Shown: in pieces, positions 43,444 to 51,101 of the stretch
How positions within the stretch are numbered: the stretch's first letter is position 1
Layout of the letters: each line of letters opens with the position of its first letter
NCBI RefSeq assembly: GCF_036248275.1
Contig: NZ_CP109181.1
Location: 7,006,001-7,070,000, forward strand
Length of the DNA: 64,000 nucleotides
Reading direction: 5' to 3'
Source of the DNA: Streptomyces sp. NBC_01716
Lineage (GTDB): Bacteria > Actinomycetota > Actinomycetes > Streptomycetales > Streptomycetaceae
Translations under genes and position numbers: made by a program
Notes under the pieces: generated by a model
What the model was told of the DNA's origin: nothing
Database searches by the model: none
The model's input: only the letters and a program-made list of their open reading frames with translations

Positions 43444-43704
43444 ATGGATCAGATAGTGCACAGCAGGGCGCGAGTCCCTGCCATCACATGTGGGAGCAGC
43501 GCGACCAGTTCACGGCTCGACCGTCATCTGTCGGTGCTCGGCGGCCCTGCCGTCCCGCAGCGCGAGACGGCCGAGGCGACGAGCCTCATGCGGGAGCTGA
43601 CCTCGCGCGACGAGGTACGGACCCGCAGGAGCAAGAGCGCGCGTGTCTCCCTGTTCGCACCGCTGAGGCGGCTGCGACGGTCCCTCTTCGGCAGCCGCCA
43701 CTGA
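43444..43704 (+). CDS. Small basic protein of unknown function
   Basis: 86 aa from ATG 43444, with GGGGAG about 5 nt upstream. No signal peptide. The middle resembles a helix with Glu/Arg pairs (QRETAEATSLMRELTSRDE), and the end is a very basic amphipathic segment (SLFAPLRRLRRSLFG) that could bind membrane or nucleic acid. Codon bias is typical, which supports a real gene. I do not recognise a family. Confidence 0.6.
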   Translation: MDQIVHSRARVPAITCGSSATSSRLDRHLSVLGGPAVPQRETAEATSLMRELTSRDEVRTRRSKSARVSLFAPLRRLRRSLFGSRH

Positions 43705-43939
43705 CCCAGCCGGTCGGCGGTCGCCGACCCCCGGAGCACGCTCGGGCGATCACGTCGTCCCGACGCAGCGCCGCTCTCCGCTCGCCCGTCACTCCCAGGG
43801 CCCGCGGCGGTGCGTCGGTGTGTTCGCCGAGCGCCGGGATTCCCCCAGAGGTGCCGCCGCGTCACCACCCGGCACGTGAACCGGCTGCAGCGACAGGGGA
43901 GGCGAGGGGACAGAGGCGTAACAGCGGTGCGGCGGGCGG

Positions 43940-44722
43940 CTATTCGCCGCTTCGCGTGTAGGCGCGGACCGTCAGCGGTACGAACACCGCCAGGATCACC
44001 AGACCCCAGAGCAGGGCACCCAGTACCGGATTGGCCGAAGGCCAGGCCGCGTCGGCGCTCGGCGACGCGTTGCCGCACAGATCGCGTACGGCCGCCGCCA
44101 CCGCGCTGATCGGGTTCCACTCGGCGACGGTGCGGAGCCAGCCGGGCAGGCCGTCGGTGGGGATGTACGCGTTCGAGAGCAGCGGCAGGACGAAGGTGAC
44201 GCTGCCCAGCTGTCCTGCGATCTCCTCGTTGCGGATGAGCAGTCCGAGATACGCGCCGACCCAGTTGGTCGCGAAGCGGAAGAGCAGCAGCAGACCGAAG
44301 GCCCCGAGCGCGCCGGGCGCGCCGCCCTCGATCCGCCAGCCCACCGCGAGACCGACCAGTACGAGCGGGACCATGCCGATCGCTGTGGTGAGCAGATCCG
44401 CCGCGGTCTGGCCCAGCGGTACGGCGACCCGGCTCATCGGCATCGTACGGAACCGGTCCATCACCCCGCGCTGGACGTCCTGGGAGGACTGGAACATGCC
44501 GGTCATGATGCCTCCGGCCGCCGTGGCCGCCAGCAGCCCAGGCACCAGGAAGGCGCGGTACTCCTGGCCCGGTGTCGCGAGCGCGCTGCCGAAGACGAAC
44601 CCGAAGAACAGCAGCATCGTGATCGGCATGGTCTGGGTGAGGACGACCACGCCGGGGGAGTGTCTGATCCGCCGCAGATGGCGGCCGAGGACGGCGGTGC
44701 TGTCGTAGGCGACGGTGCTCAT
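43940..44722 (-). CDS. ABC-2 type exporter permease (DrrB-like)
   Basis: 260 aa with six transmembrane helices. Family segments include GVMDRFRTMPMSRVAVPLGQTAADLL and the late EWNPISAVAAAVRDLCG. ATG 44722 overlaps the ATPase stop (ATGA). It probably exports a hydrophobic drug. Relatives belong to daunorubicin and similar exporters controlled by a neighbouring TetR repressor, as seen here. Confidence 0.92.
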   Translation of the reverse strand: MSTVAYDSTAVLGRHLRRIRHSPGVVVLTQTMPITMLLFFGFVFGSALATPGQEYRAFLVPGLLAATAAGGIMTGMFQSSQDVQRGVMDRFRTMPMSRVAVPLGQTAADLLTTAIGMVPLVLVGLAVGWRIEGGAPGALGAFGLLLLFRFATNWVGAYLGLLIRNEEIAGQLGSVTFVLPLLSNAYIPTDGLPGWLRTVAEWNPISAVAAAVRDLCGNASPSADAAWPSANPVLGALLWGLVILAVFVPLTVRAYTRSGE

Positions 44723-45744
44723 GCGGCACTCTCCTCGGTGGTCGTACGGGACGCGGGTCGCACCGTCCGGCCCGTCCGGCCGGCGGCCTCGGTCGCCCCC
44801 GCGCCGCCGGTCAGGCGCAGGAACACCTCGTCGAGTGTCGGCGGGCGCAGGGCGGCGTCGACCACCGGCACCCCGGCGGCGTCCAGTTCGCGGACGATCC
44901 GGGGGAGGGTGAGCGTGCCGCCCGCCGCCACGGCCCCCACCGTCCGGCGCTCCCGGTCGATCACCGGCTCGGCGCCGGTCAGTTGGTCGAGCACGCCCGC
45001 CGCCGCGACGAACGCCGGCCGCGGGGCGTCACCGGCCAGCACGACCTCCGCGTACGACCCGATGAGGGACTTGAGCTCCGCGGGGGTGCCCCGGTGCGCG
45101 GCCCGGCCGTGGTCGATCAGCACGATGTCGTCGGCCAGCCGGTCGGCCTCCTCCAGATACTGCGTGGTCAGCAGGACGGTCGTGCCCTCGTCGGCCAGTT
45201 CGCGTACCGCCGTCCAGATCCGCCCGCGGCTCTGCGGGTCGAGACCGGTCGTCGGCTCGTCGAGGAAGAGCACCTGGGGCCTGGTGAGCAGGCTGGACGC
45301 CAGGTCGAGGCGGCGGCGCATACCGCCGGAGTAGGTACGGGCCGCCCGGTCGGCCGCTTCGGTGAGGTCGAACCGCTCCAGCAGCTCGTCGGCGCGGGCC
45401 CGGCCGGCCGCTCCCCGCAGCCGGAGCAGTCTCGCGAAGAGCCGGAGATTCTCCCGGCCGGTCAACTCGCTGTCCACGGAGGCGTACTGGCCGGCGACGC
45501 CGATCGCAAGGCGTACCGCGGCCGGCTCCTTGACGATGTCGTGCCCGGCGACGCGGGCGGATCCGCCGTCGGGTGCGCTGAGCGTGGTGAGGACGCGTAC
45601 GGCGGTGGTCTTGCCCGCGCCGTTCGGTCCCAGCACCCCGCAGACGGTGCCCCGGGCGACGGCGAGATCCAGCCCGCGCAGGGCGTGGACGTCACCGAAC
45701 CGCTTCTTCAGACCTTCACTAAGTACGGCGTACGTAGTATCCAT
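44719..45744 (-). CDS. ABC exporter ATP-binding protein (DrrA-like)
   Basis: 341 aa. Walker A GPNGAGKT is at 39-46; the signature TYSGGMRRRLDLASSL and Walker B VLFLDEPTTGLD follow, with a typical DrrA C-terminal domain. ATG 45744 was preferred to the ATG three codons upstream. The first codons overlap an operator copy (45723-45738), so repressor binding would cover the translation start. Divergent from the TetR gene. Confidence 0.92.
   Translation of the reverse strand: MDTTYAVLSEGLKKRFGDVHALRGLDLAVARGTVCGVLGPNGAGKTTAVRVLTTLSAPDGGSARVAGHDIVKEPAAVRLAIGVAGQYASVDSELTGRENLRLFARLLRLRGAAGRARADELLERFDLTEAADRAARTYSGGMRRRLDLASSLLTRPQVLFLDEPTTGLDPQSRGRIWTAVRELADEGTTVLLTTQYLEEADRLADDIVLIDHGRAAHRGTPAELKSLIGSYAEVVLAGDAPRPAFVAAAGVLDQLTGAEPVIDRERRTVGAVAAGGTLTLPRIVRELDAAGVPVVDAALRPPTLDEVFLRLTGGAGATEAAGRTGRTVRPASRTTTEESAA
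45723..45738. promoter_or_regulatory. Operator copy 1 inside the ABC ATPase start
   Basis: GTACGGCGTACGTAGT is the exact reverse complement of the second copy at 45762-45777. It lies over codons 3-8 of the ATPase gene. Confidence 0.8.
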
Positions 45745-45761
45745 GCGGCTCATCGTAGCTC

Positions 45762-45777
45762 ACTACGTACGCCGTAC
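45762..45777. promoter_or_regulatory. Operator copy 2 between ABC ATPase and TetR genes
   Basis: ACTACGTACGCCGTAC lies in the divergent promoter region. The two copies face each other with 23 bases between them and would let the TetR protein control both directions. Confidence 0.82.
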
Positions 45778-45820
45778 GTAACTGGGCGCTGAGGGAGAAT
45801 GGCGGACGAGGTGATGACCG

Positions 45821-46534
45821 ATGGCGGGGAGACCTGCTGAACCCGAAGTGATCTGGTCGCGTCCCGAGCGCGCGGCCCGTGGCCCCAGGCCCGCGTACAC
45901 CCGCGCCGAGATCGCGGCCGTCGCCGTACGGATCGCGGACGCCGACGGCATGGAAGCCGTCTCGATGCGCCGTGTGGCCGCCGAGCTGGGCTGCGGCACG
46001 ATGTCGCTCTACAACTACGTGCCGCGCAAGGAGGACCTGTACGAGCTGATGGCCGACGTGGTCGCCGCCGAGTACGAACTGCCCGAGCGGCCCACCGGCG
46101 ACTGGCGGGCCGATCTGACGGCCCTGGCCCACCGCGCTCGGGCGATGATGCGGCGCCATCCGTGGATGTCGCGCCTGATGTCGGCGACGTACGGCTTCAG
46201 CCCGAACGCGATGAAGTTCCTTGAGTTCAGCCTCTGGTGCCTGGACCCGCTCGACCTGCCGTACGGCCGGAAGATGGAACTGGTGGCCATGGTGAACGGC
46301 ATCGTCACCACGTACGTCGCCAACGAGATCCAGACCGCCGAGCGCACCCGGTCACTGCCCTGGTCGGCCGAGCGGGAGCACGAGATCCGGATGGCCTATC
46401 TCTTCCAGCAGATCTCCTCCGGGCAGTACCCCCGGATGGCGGCGGCCTTCGCGGAGGACTCGGGACCCGTCGACATGGAGGCCTACTTCGACCGGGCGCT
46501 GAACCGGGTGCTGGACGCGTTCGGGAGCGACTGA
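45821..46534 (+). CDS. TetR-family repressor of the ABC exporter
   Basis: 237 aa. The HTH is at about 25-70 (IAAVAVRIADADGMEAVSMRRVAAELGCGTMSLYNYV), and the C-terminal helical domain carries the effector pocket and is of the TetR_C type found with drug exporters. GAGGTG lies about 8 nt before the ATG. A tiny frame (45799-45840, 13 codons) overlaps the start and may be a leader or chance. Twin operators in the 76-base divergent gap support local repression, relieved by the exported compound. Confidence 0.92.
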   Translation: MAGRPAEPEVIWSRPERAARGPRPAYTRAEIAAVAVRIADADGMEAVSMRRVAAELGCGTMSLYNYVPRKEDLYELMADVVAAEYELPERPTGDWRADLTALAHRARAMMRRHPWMSRLMSATYGFSPNAMKFLEFSLWCLDPLDLPYGRKMELVAMVNGIVTTYVANEIQTAERTRSLPWSAEREHEIRMAYLFQQISSGQYPRMAAAFAEDSGPVDMEAYFDRALNRVLDAFGSD

Positions 46535-46564
46535 CACCCCGTCGGTGAGGGTGCGGCCGTCCGA

Positions 46565-47758
46565 TCAGATGAGGGCGAACTGCCCCTCCGGGCCCTCCTC
46601 GTGGTGGTCTAGCACGGAGGCGGGCCGCCGGGCGGTGTCCGGTACGGGGAGCACCCCCGCGGCCCGCAACTCGTCGGTGCCGATCACCGGACCCGCCTCC
46701 AGCGCCTCGCCCAACTCCCGCTGCCGGGGCCGCAGTCCGGCGAGCAGCGCCAGCACCGTGATCAGATCGAGAAGCTCCGAGGTCCACCCCTGCGGCCAGG
46801 CACGCGGACCGATCGCCTCCAGGGTGCCGGGCTCAGGTGGCTCGGCGCGGCGCTCGAACCACAGCTCGATCATCCGTACGCCGCCCACCTGGAAGTCCCA
46901 CGCCTCCGCCGGCACGGGTGAGATCCGGCCGTCACCCAGGTGGAGCGTCTCGTCCTCGGAGTCGTAACCGATCGTCGTGGGGCGGGCGGGGATCGCGGCG
47001 CGTACGTACGGGCGCCGGCCGCCGGGCAGCCGGCGGCGCTCCCCGCCCCGGGCGCCGCGCAGTTGGACGCCGGTCAGCAGAGCGCCGAGCTCCACACCGG
47101 TGGTCCACAGGTCCGGGTCGGTGGTCAGCGGCACCACGCAGCCGCGCGGCGAGGGCCGGGCAGCCGCGACCGCCCAGTCGAGCAACCGCCCCGGTGTGAC
47201 CTCGATTCCCAGGCGCCCGCTCAGCGACGCCAGGAGGCCGGGCGTCACATTGGGTTCGACGCCGCCCGGCCGCCGGTAGAGCGGCCGGATCCGGCCCGGC
47301 CGCCCGGCGGGCGAGCGCCCGTCCGGCAGCAGGGCGCTCACCAGCAGCGCCGGCCCCTTGGCGCCGGGGACGAACCCCTGCTCCACCGCGAAGAGCTGAC
47401 GCCCGTCGGCGACCCGCCACAGCTCCGGCCTGGCCGCGTCGATCAGCCGGTGGTCGGGGATCAGATAGCGCTCGTCGAACGGTCCGTGCCCCACCCGCAA
47501 CGGCTCCGGGCACCGCCCGGACTCCCGTGCGAACCTCCCCGTGCCGGTGAGCTGTCCCGGCAGCGCGGCGACCGCGCTGTGCGGCGTACGGGACCGGGTC
47601 GGCCGGAACAGCGCCTCGCGCTCGGCGCCCGTGGCCCGTATCAGCGTGTCCCAGCGCGCGGTGAGCGACGCGGCGTCGGGCGCCAGGATCCAGCCGCGGC
47701 CGAGCCGCAGCGGCGCCGCCGACCACGGCATGAGGTCGCTCAGCAGCGGGGCCGTCAT
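46565..47758 (-). CDS. Stand-alone type ISP restriction-modification C-terminal domain-like protein
   Basis: 397 aa. The pattern matches the target-recognition/C-terminal domain of type ISP enzymes: EPNVTPGLLASLSGRLG (168-184), VVPLTTDPDLWTTGVELG (208-225), and TIGYDSEDETLHLGDGRISPV with WDFQVGGVRMIELWF (262-301). In complete type ISP enzymes this follows nuclease, helicase and methyltransferase parts; none is present here, and no methyltransferase or helicase gene adjoins it. So it is either an orphan specificity-like protein with another job or a relic. GGGGAGGGG precedes the ATG. The family call is from pattern memory, without a search. Confidence 0.75.
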   Translation of the reverse strand: MTAPLLSDLMPWSAAPLRLGRGWILAPDAASLTARWDTLIRATGAEREALFRPTRSRTPHSAVAALPGQLTGTGRFARESGRCPEPLRVGHGPFDERYLIPDHRLIDAARPELWRVADGRQLFAVEQGFVPGAKGPALLVSALLPDGRSPAGRPGRIRPLYRRPGGVEPNVTPGLLASLSGRLGIEVTPGRLLDWAVAAARPSPRGCVVPLTTDPDLWTTGVELGALLTGVQLRGARGGERRRLPGGRRPYVRAAIPARPTTIGYDSEDETLHLGDGRISPVPAEAWDFQVGGVRMIELWFERRAEPPEPGTLEAIGPRAWPQGWTSELLDLITVLALLAGLRPRQRELGEALEAGPVIGTDELRAAGVLPVPDTARRPASVLDHHEEGPEGQFALI

Positions 47759-47867
47759 ACGGGCACACCCCTCCCCGGTCCGGTACGTGCCGTCGGCGAA
47801 AGCGTACCGACCGGGTCCGACGGCGGGCCTGCCCACCGGTCGGGGCGGAACCCGGCCGAGGTCCGGG

Positions 47868-48617
47868 TCAGTCCGTCTCCATGGTCACCGAGAAGGAGAA
47901 GCGGTCGCCCCGGTAGCGGATCCTGGCCACGTCCACCACCCGGCCGTCCGCGTCGCACGTGACACCCGTGTAGTGCAGGATCGGGCTGAGCAGCGGCACT
48001 TGGAGCAGACCGGCCGTGGCCGGGTCGGCGAGCGTGGCCTCCACCGTGTCCGTGATCCGGCCGATGCGCACCCCCAGCACGTCGCGCAGCACCTTGGTCA
48101 TCGGCCAGCGCTCCAGATCGCCGGGATCGAGCCGGTCCGCGATCTCCGTACGGACAGCGTTCTCCGCCCAGTTGACCGGCTCGCCGCTCTCGCCGTCCCG
48201 GCGCAGCCGCCGGTAGAGGGCCACCTCATCGACACCGGGGAAGTACTCGGCCAGTTCGCCGGGCACCGGTTCCCGGCCGTGGCCGATCACCGTCGTCCGA
48301 TCGCCCGACTGCTGTGCCACCACCGCGTCGACGGAGCCCAGCAGCCGGCGGGGCGCACCGCGCCGCGCGCCCGGCTCGATGAACGTGCCGCGCCGCCGGT
48401 GCCGGCTGATCAGGCCCTCCTGCTCCAGCTCCTTGAGGGCCTGACGCATCGTCAGCACACTGACGCCGTAGTGCTCCGCCAACTGCTCCTCCGTGGGAAG
48501 GCGCAGCGGATCGTGCGGGCGCCGGCCGAGTATGGAGGCACGCAGCGACTGCGAGACCTGATACCAGAGCGGCAGTTTGCGGTTGAGGACCAGCGAATCG
48601 GGTGCGAAGGCGGTCAC
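47868..48617 (-). CDS. GntR-family (HutC-type) regulator beside hmgA
   Basis: 249 aa from a GTG. The N-terminal winged helix contains RLPTEEQLAEHYGVSVLTMRQALKELEQEGLI (about 39-70), and a UTRA ligand domain fills about 90-245. It follows hmgA on the same strand with a 57-base gap, so it is probably co-transcribed and controls homogentisate/tyrosine catabolism, sensing a pathway acid. The inverted repeat at 50106 is a candidate binding site. Confidence 0.9.
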   Translation of the reverse strand: MTAFAPDSLVLNRKLPLWYQVSQSLRASILGRRPHDPLRLPTEEQLAEHYGVSVLTMRQALKELEQEGLISRHRRRGTFIEPGARRGAPRRLLGSVDAVVAQQSGDRTTVIGHGREPVPGELAEYFPGVDEVALYRRLRRDGESGEPVNWAENAVRTEIADRLDPGDLERWPMTKVLRDVLGVRIGRITDTVEATLADPATAGLLQVPLLSPILHYTGVTCDADGRVVDVARIRYRGDRFSFSVTMETD

Positions 48618-48674
48618 GGCGGGCTCCGAGTCGGGCGGGTCGGTCCGGGACCGGTCCAGGTCGGTCCGGCCGGG

Positions 48675-50024
48675 TCAGGGTCTGTCGGTGGGGGCCGGTC
48701 CGGGCGTGGGCCTGAAGTGGCGCTCCAGACCCTGCCACACCTTGTCGTAACCCGTCTGACGATGTCCGGCCGTCGCCGCCTGGGCGGTGGCGGTCACCGG
48801 CCAGCGCGTCTCGAACATGAAGGCGAGCCCGTCGTCGATCCGCTGCGGCCTCAGCTCGGCGCCGCTGGCCCGGTCGAACGTCTCCCGGTCGGGCCCGTGC
48901 GCCGACATCATGTTGTGCAGCGAGCCGCCGCCGGGGACGAAGCCTTCCGCCTTGGCGTCGTACGCGCCCTCGATCAGCCCCATGTACTCGCTCATCACAT
49001 TGCGGTGGAAGTACGGCGGCCGGAAGGTGTTCTCGCCGACCAGCCAGCGCGGCGCGAAGACCACGAAGTCGACGCCCGCCAGTCCCGGGGTGTCGGACGG
49101 CGAGGTCAGCACCGTGAAGATCGACGGATCCGGGTGGTCGTAGCTGATCGTGCCGATCACATTGAAACGGCGCAGATCGTAGACGTACGGCAGGTGGTTG
49201 CCGTGCCAGGCGACGACATCGAGCGGGGAGTGGTCGTACGTCGCGGTCCACAGGTTCCCGCAGAACTTGTTGATCACCTCGGTCGGGCGCTCGACGTCCT
49301 CGTAGGCGGCGACGGGGGAGAGGAAGTCCCGTGCGTTCGCCAGCCCGTTGGCGCCGATCGGGCCGAGATCGGGGAGGACGAACGGACGGCCGTAGTTCTC
49401 GCAGACGTATCCGCGCGCCGTCTCGTCCAGCAGCTCGACCCGGAAACGCACGCCGCGCGGGATCAGCGCGATGTCGCCGGGGCGGGCGGCCAGCAGGCCG
49501 AACTCCGTGACGATCAGCAGTCCGCCGTGCTCGGGGACGATCAGCAGCTCGCCGTCGGAGTCGCTGAACACCCGGTCGGTCATGGGGGAGTTGGCGTGGT
49601 ACAGGTGCACGGCCATGCCCGTGCGCCGCGCGGCGTCCCCGTTGCCGCCGAGCGTCCAGAGGCCCGCCAGGAAGTCCGTGCCGGGCGCGGGCGCCGGCAG
49701 CGGGTTCCAGCGCAGCCGGTTGGGGTCGGGCACGGAATCGGTGAACGGGGCGCCGCGCAGCGTGCCGTTGCCGGTCCGGGTGAACGGCGGGTGCGCGGCC
49801 GACGGGCGGATCCGGTAGAGCCAGGAGCGGCGGTTGTGCGCGCGGGGCTCGGTGAACGCGCTGCCGCTCAACTGCTCGGCGTACAGGCCGAGCGGCGCTC
49901 TCTGCGGCGAGTTGCGTCCGACGGGCAGGGCGCCCGCGACGGCCTCCGAGCTGTGCTCGTTGCCGAAGCCCGTGGCGTAGGCCAGGCTCTCGGCCGTCTT
50001 CCTGGCCTGCTCGATGCCGCTCAT
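48675..50024 (-). CDS. hmgA: Homogentisate 1,2-dioxygenase
   Basis: 449 aa, the usual length. It opens the ring of homogentisate to maleylacetoacetate in tyrosine and phenylalanine breakdown, using Fe(II). The iron site is visible in YFHRNVMSEYMG (His and Glu six apart) and in the later SLHNMMSAHGPD (His). The N-terminal beta domain carries FGNEHSSEAVAGALP, typical of the family. The other pathway genes (fumarylacetoacetase, 4-hydroxyphenylpyruvate dioxygenase) are not in the window. GGGAG precedes the ATG; the promoter is at 50119-50147. Confidence 0.95.
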   Translation of the reverse strand: MSGIEQARKTAESLAYATGFGNEHSSEAVAGALPVGRNSPQRAPLGLYAEQLSGSAFTEPRAHNRRSWLYRIRPSAAHPPFTRTGNGTLRGAPFTDSVPDPNRLRWNPLPAPAPGTDFLAGLWTLGGNGDAARRTGMAVHLYHANSPMTDRVFSDSDGELLIVPEHGGLLIVTEFGLLAARPGDIALIPRGVRFRVELLDETARGYVCENYGRPFVLPDLGPIGANGLANARDFLSPVAAYEDVERPTEVINKFCGNLWTATYDHSPLDVVAWHGNHLPYVYDLRRFNVIGTISYDHPDPSIFTVLTSPSDTPGLAGVDFVVFAPRWLVGENTFRPPYFHRNVMSEYMGLIEGAYDAKAEGFVPGGGSLHNMMSAHGPDRETFDRASGAELRPQRIDDGLAFMFETRWPVTATAQAATAGHRQTGYDKVWQGLERHFRPTPGPAPTDRP

Positions 50025-50105
50025 CGTCGCTCCCGTGTCGCTCTTCGGGTATGGCAGCGTCCGCGTGCGCCTGTCCGCTGTCTGCCGCGTCCGCCCGGAT
50101 CCATC

Positions 50106-50129
50106 AATCCTATGCAACACCGTAGGATT
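50106..50129. promoter_or_regulatory. Inverted repeat operator on the hmgA promoter
   Basis: AATCCTA-N10-TAGGATT is a perfect 7-base inverted repeat that covers the -10 element and probable start point of the hmgA promoter. Binding here would block transcription. Confidence 0.75.
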
Positions 50130-50147
50130 CCGCCGGTCGTGCGTCAA
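50119..50147 (-). promoter_or_regulatory. Vegetative-type promoter of hmgA
   Basis: On the minus strand TTGACG (50147-50142), a 17-base spacer and TACGGT (50124-50119) match the HrdB-type consensus. The start point would be near 50112, giving a leader of about 88 bases. Confidence 0.65.
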
Positions 50148-50324
50148 CGGGGCAGGCCGCGTTGGCCGAAACAGGCGGCCGGGCGAAGAAAGGCGGCGCG
50201 CGGCAGGGGTGAACAGAAGTACGGTCGCGCCGTCTCGAACAGCGGCCCTCCGCGAGGGAGACTCCAAGGGGCGCGGTCGTACGCGTCCGTCACCACGTAT
50301 CTCGCCGAAGGGTGGGCCTTGCCC

Positions 50325-50984
50325 GTGTACGGAGTCGGCGCCGACACCCACGAGGGCCTCCGCAGGGTCCCCGTGCAGCAGCGCAGCGCGGTGCGGCTCG
50401 CCCGGATCCTCGACGCCTGCGCCGAACTGCTGGACGAGACCGGCTACGAGGAGCTGTCCACCCGCGCCGTCGCCACCCGCGCGGGCGTGCCCATCGGCTC
50501 GGTGTACCGCTTCTTCGGGAACAAGCGCGCCATGACCGACGCGCTCGCCCGGCGCAATCTGGACAGCTACGCCGACCGCGTCGAGCGCCGGCTCGCCACG
50601 ATCCCGGCCGCCGACTGGCAGGCCGCGCTGGACGCGGTGCTGGATGAGTACCTCGCCATGAAGCGCACGGTGCCCGGCTTCGGGCTGGTCGACTTCGGCA
50701 CCAGGGTCCCGGCGGGGCCGCCCGGTCCGCCCGCCGCGCGGACCGCCGACGGCGAGCCGGTGCCCGACGCCAACCACCGGGTCGCGGACCGCCTCACCGC
50801 CCTGCTCGCCGCGCAGCTCGGCCGCTCCCCGGACGCCGTACCGCGCCGGATGGTCCTGGTCGCCGTCGAGGCGGCGGACGCGCTGTTCCAACTCGCCTTC
50901 CGTGACGACGCGTCGGGCGATCCGGACATCATCGTGGAGACGCGTGAGCTGGTCCGCGCGTATCTGGCGCGCACGCTGGGCTGA
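50325..50984 (+). CDS. TetR-family regulator
   Basis: 219 aa from GTG 50325 (TTG 50319 with AAGGG upstream is the alternative). The HTH is at about 28-72 (ILDACAELLDETGYEELSTRAVATRAGVPIGSVYRFFGNKRAM); the C-terminal domain is helical. It is divergent from hmgA across 300 bases, and the hmgA operator lies on the hmgA side, so it may regulate itself, hmgA or the downstream oxidoreductase. Ligand unknown. Confidence 0.88.
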   Translation: MYGVGADTHEGLRRVPVQQRSAVRLARILDACAELLDETGYEELSTRAVATRAGVPIGSVYRFFGNKRAMTDALARRNLDSYADRVERRLATIPAADWQAALDAVLDEYLAMKRTVPGFGLVDFGTRVPAGPPGPPAARTADGEPVPDANHRVADRLTALLAAQLGRSPDAVPRRMVLVAVEAADALFQLAFRDDASGDPDIIVETRELVRAYLARTLG

Positions 50985-51101
50985 CGTTCGGCGGGCCTTG
51001 CGGGGCCCCGGCGTACGGAACCGGCCATCCCCTTCCTTTGTCCGTACCGCTCGGTATGCTCAAGCGGCCCGCGCGTCGCCGCCGCCGCCCCTGGAGGACC
51101 C

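Noticed and set aside
46565..47758. Calling this a complete restriction-modification system
   Set aside because: No nuclease, helicase or methyltransferase motif in the protein or adjacent genes.
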